14,822 nt of DNA from JBHPCZ01 sp042573625 (GTDB lineage Bacteria > Desulfobacterota > Desulfobacteria > Desulfobacterales > UBA11574). The DNA lies in assembly GCA_042573625.1 (NCBI GenBank), contig JBHPCZ010000086.1, positions 1 to 14,822 of the forward strand, given 5' to 3'. Under the pieces are notes generated by a model. The model was not told where the DNA came from, made no database searches, and worked only from the letters and a program-made list of their open reading frames with translations. Below are positions 13,781 through 14,822 of this stretch, in pieces (the first letter of the stretch is position 1; every line of letters starts with the position of its first letter). A program made the translations under genes and the position numbers.

Positions 13781-14560
13781 AAGCAACCATAAGAAATCGT
13801 ATCAAGCGAATTCAGACTCATCTGGGCGTACCGAATGACGGCTTGATCGGCCCTACCACGCTGACGGCACTTGAAAATGTTCTTTTTGAAGACTCCCAGG
13901 GGGAAGCAGCGGTTGAGAATTACTCCCTGACGGTTTCAAGGAAAGGTCTTAAACAGCTCGTACGGCATGAAATTTCTTCGGCAGCTTATTACAGAAAATT
14001 TCTGTCACATCCGATCTGGCCGGGAGGAGCTCCGGCGTCACCATCGGCATCGGTTACGATTTGGGACAGAACAGCGAGACGCAGATTCGTAAAGATTGGA
14101 TTGGCAAGCTGAGTGAAATCGACTTGGAAAAACTGATTGTGGTCTGCGGATTAAAAGGCGATACCGCCAAACACGCCTGAATGGCGTCAAGTCAATCACT
14201 GTAACTTTGGAAAAAGCGCAAAGTGTCTTCTACGAATCGACCTTAATCAGATATGCCGCTTCGACCCTTAAAACGTATCCAGGTGTTGAACAATTGTTTC
14301 CCGATGCCCAGGCCGGTTTGCTGTCGCTTATCTATAATCGCGGCACTTCGGTCAAAGGTTCAAGCAGAAAAGAAATGGCCGAGATAAAACCGCTGGTAGA
14401 ACAACAGGACTATGCAGGCATTTCACTACAGATCAAAGCAATGAAACGGTTGTGGGAAGATAAAGGACTCGATGGGCTTTTAAAGCGGCGAGATGATGAG
14501 GCGAAGCTCATCAGCCAATCGGACAGGTCTTGCGAAGAAACCGAAATCGTACGAATTTAA
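13780..14560 (+). pseudogene. peptidoglycan-binding plus lysozyme-like (T4/pesticin type) protein, two frameshifts
   Basis: The first frame gives IRNRIKRIQTHLGVPNDGLI then GPTTLTALE, like a PG_binding_1 repeat, followed by SRKGLKQLVRHEISSAAYYRKF, where the HE would hold the catalytic glutamate. Near 14030 one base is missing; the next frame gives SGVTIGIGYDLGQNSETQIR through DTAKHA, then TGA at 14178. One more missing base near 14177 restores LNGVKSITVTLEKAQ and FPDAQAGLLSLIYNRG through RRDDEAKLISQSD to a stop at 14560. The layout is that of a phage-type muralysin with a cell-wall-binding module. The 5' end is uncertain because the frame runs into the pyrimidine tract and no start codon with a ribosome site is visible. 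As it stands it cannot make an active enzyme. Confidence 0.75.
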
Positions 14561-14576
14561 GAAAGATTGCTTATGA

Positions 14577-14780
14577 GCGTTCGAGCGAAGCCAACCCGGA
14601 CATTTCACGCAGCGCCCAAAGGGTGAAAAATATTCAGCTCTAGAAAAAAGGTCAGCGTACAAAGTGTACCCTTTTGGTGTTGCCTTGGGAGCTGTTCTTG
14701 CCTTTTTGTTATTAGAATATGGTTATACACCACCGGCGCCATTTCCATCTTTTTCCGCAACAGCCTTAAAAAACGTGTAA
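14577..14780 (+). other. possible short membrane-peptide reading frame, start unclear
   Basis: A 67-codon open frame without ATG runs between TGA 14574 and TAA 14778. It codes YPFGVALGAVLAFLLLEYGY, a clear single hydrophobic helix, followed by a proline-rich TPPAPFPSF tail. GTG 14664 would give 38 residues; no ribosome site stands out. It may be a tiny membrane protein, a 3' remnant of the neighbouring broken gene, or chance. Nothing else is recognised in 14561-14822. Confidence 0.2.
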
Positions 14781-14822
14781 CAAAAAACACCATCTTCTTC
14801 AGTAGTTCTGTATAGATCTTTA

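Overview
The window looks like chromosomal DNA of a strictly anaerobic, acyl-CoA-metabolising bacterium. A Desulfobacterota (Desulfobacterales-type) sulfate reducer is the best guess. This rests on a CooC-type CODH maturation ATPase, a protein resembling the corrinoid iron-sulfur protein of the Wood-Ljungdahl pathway, an acyl-CoA dehydrogenase, AcuB/AcuC- and Sir2-type deacylation genes, and many dispersed intergenic repeats. No rRNA, tRNA, CRISPR array or intact transposase gene was seen.

Layout. (1) 1-1770: an AAA/DUF4143 ATPase gene (318-1472, +) with its own sigma70-like promoter lies between two near-identical 47-bp direct repeats. (2) 1770-3368: two minus-strand genes, a small corrinoid-Fe/S-like protein and a Sir2 deacylase, are separated by a palindromic repeat region. 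(3) 3369-4134 has no intact gene. It holds a 256-bp inverted-repeat element flanked by TTAG, then a 347-bp element (unit A) with a perfect 8-bp target duplication and a decayed four-helix-bundle (S23/IVP) gene. (4) 4135-8292: a tight minus-strand operon, cooC-like > acuC-like > acuB-like > prmA-like > MBL hydrolase. (5) 8293-8803: a gene-free divergent regulatory region with hairpins and a 23-bp direct repeat. (6) 8804-12346 on +: acyl-CoA dehydrogenase, phasin-like protein, unit C (same element family, perfect 8-bp duplication), UbiB/AarF-like kinase. (7) 12347-13524: an IS200/REP-like hairpin cluster, unit B of the same element family, then an overlapping pair of a small conserved-looking ORF and a nucleotidyltransferase-fold protein. 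(8) 13525-14822: a polypyrimidine tract with heptamer periodicity, then a lysozyme-like gene broken by two frameshifts.

The most unusual thing is a family of three short elements (A 3756-4102, C 10300-10636, B 12595-12882). Their 11-bp imperfect terminal inverted repeats (GGWTCWTCTCC-type) each fold into a terminal hairpin, and A and C have exact 8-bp AT-rich target duplications. Each carries a differently deleted copy of a four-helix-bundle S23/IVP-type gene. They look like non-autonomous transposons (MITEs) derived from an element that carried an IVP gene as cargo. No transposase for them is present here.

Functionally, the AcuC-like and Sir2-type deacylases, the AcuB-like sensor, the CODH accessory ATPase and the corrinoid-like protein all fit control of acetyl/acyl-CoA metabolism. 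The acyl-CoA dehydrogenase/phasin unit is transcribed divergently from the same intergenic region.
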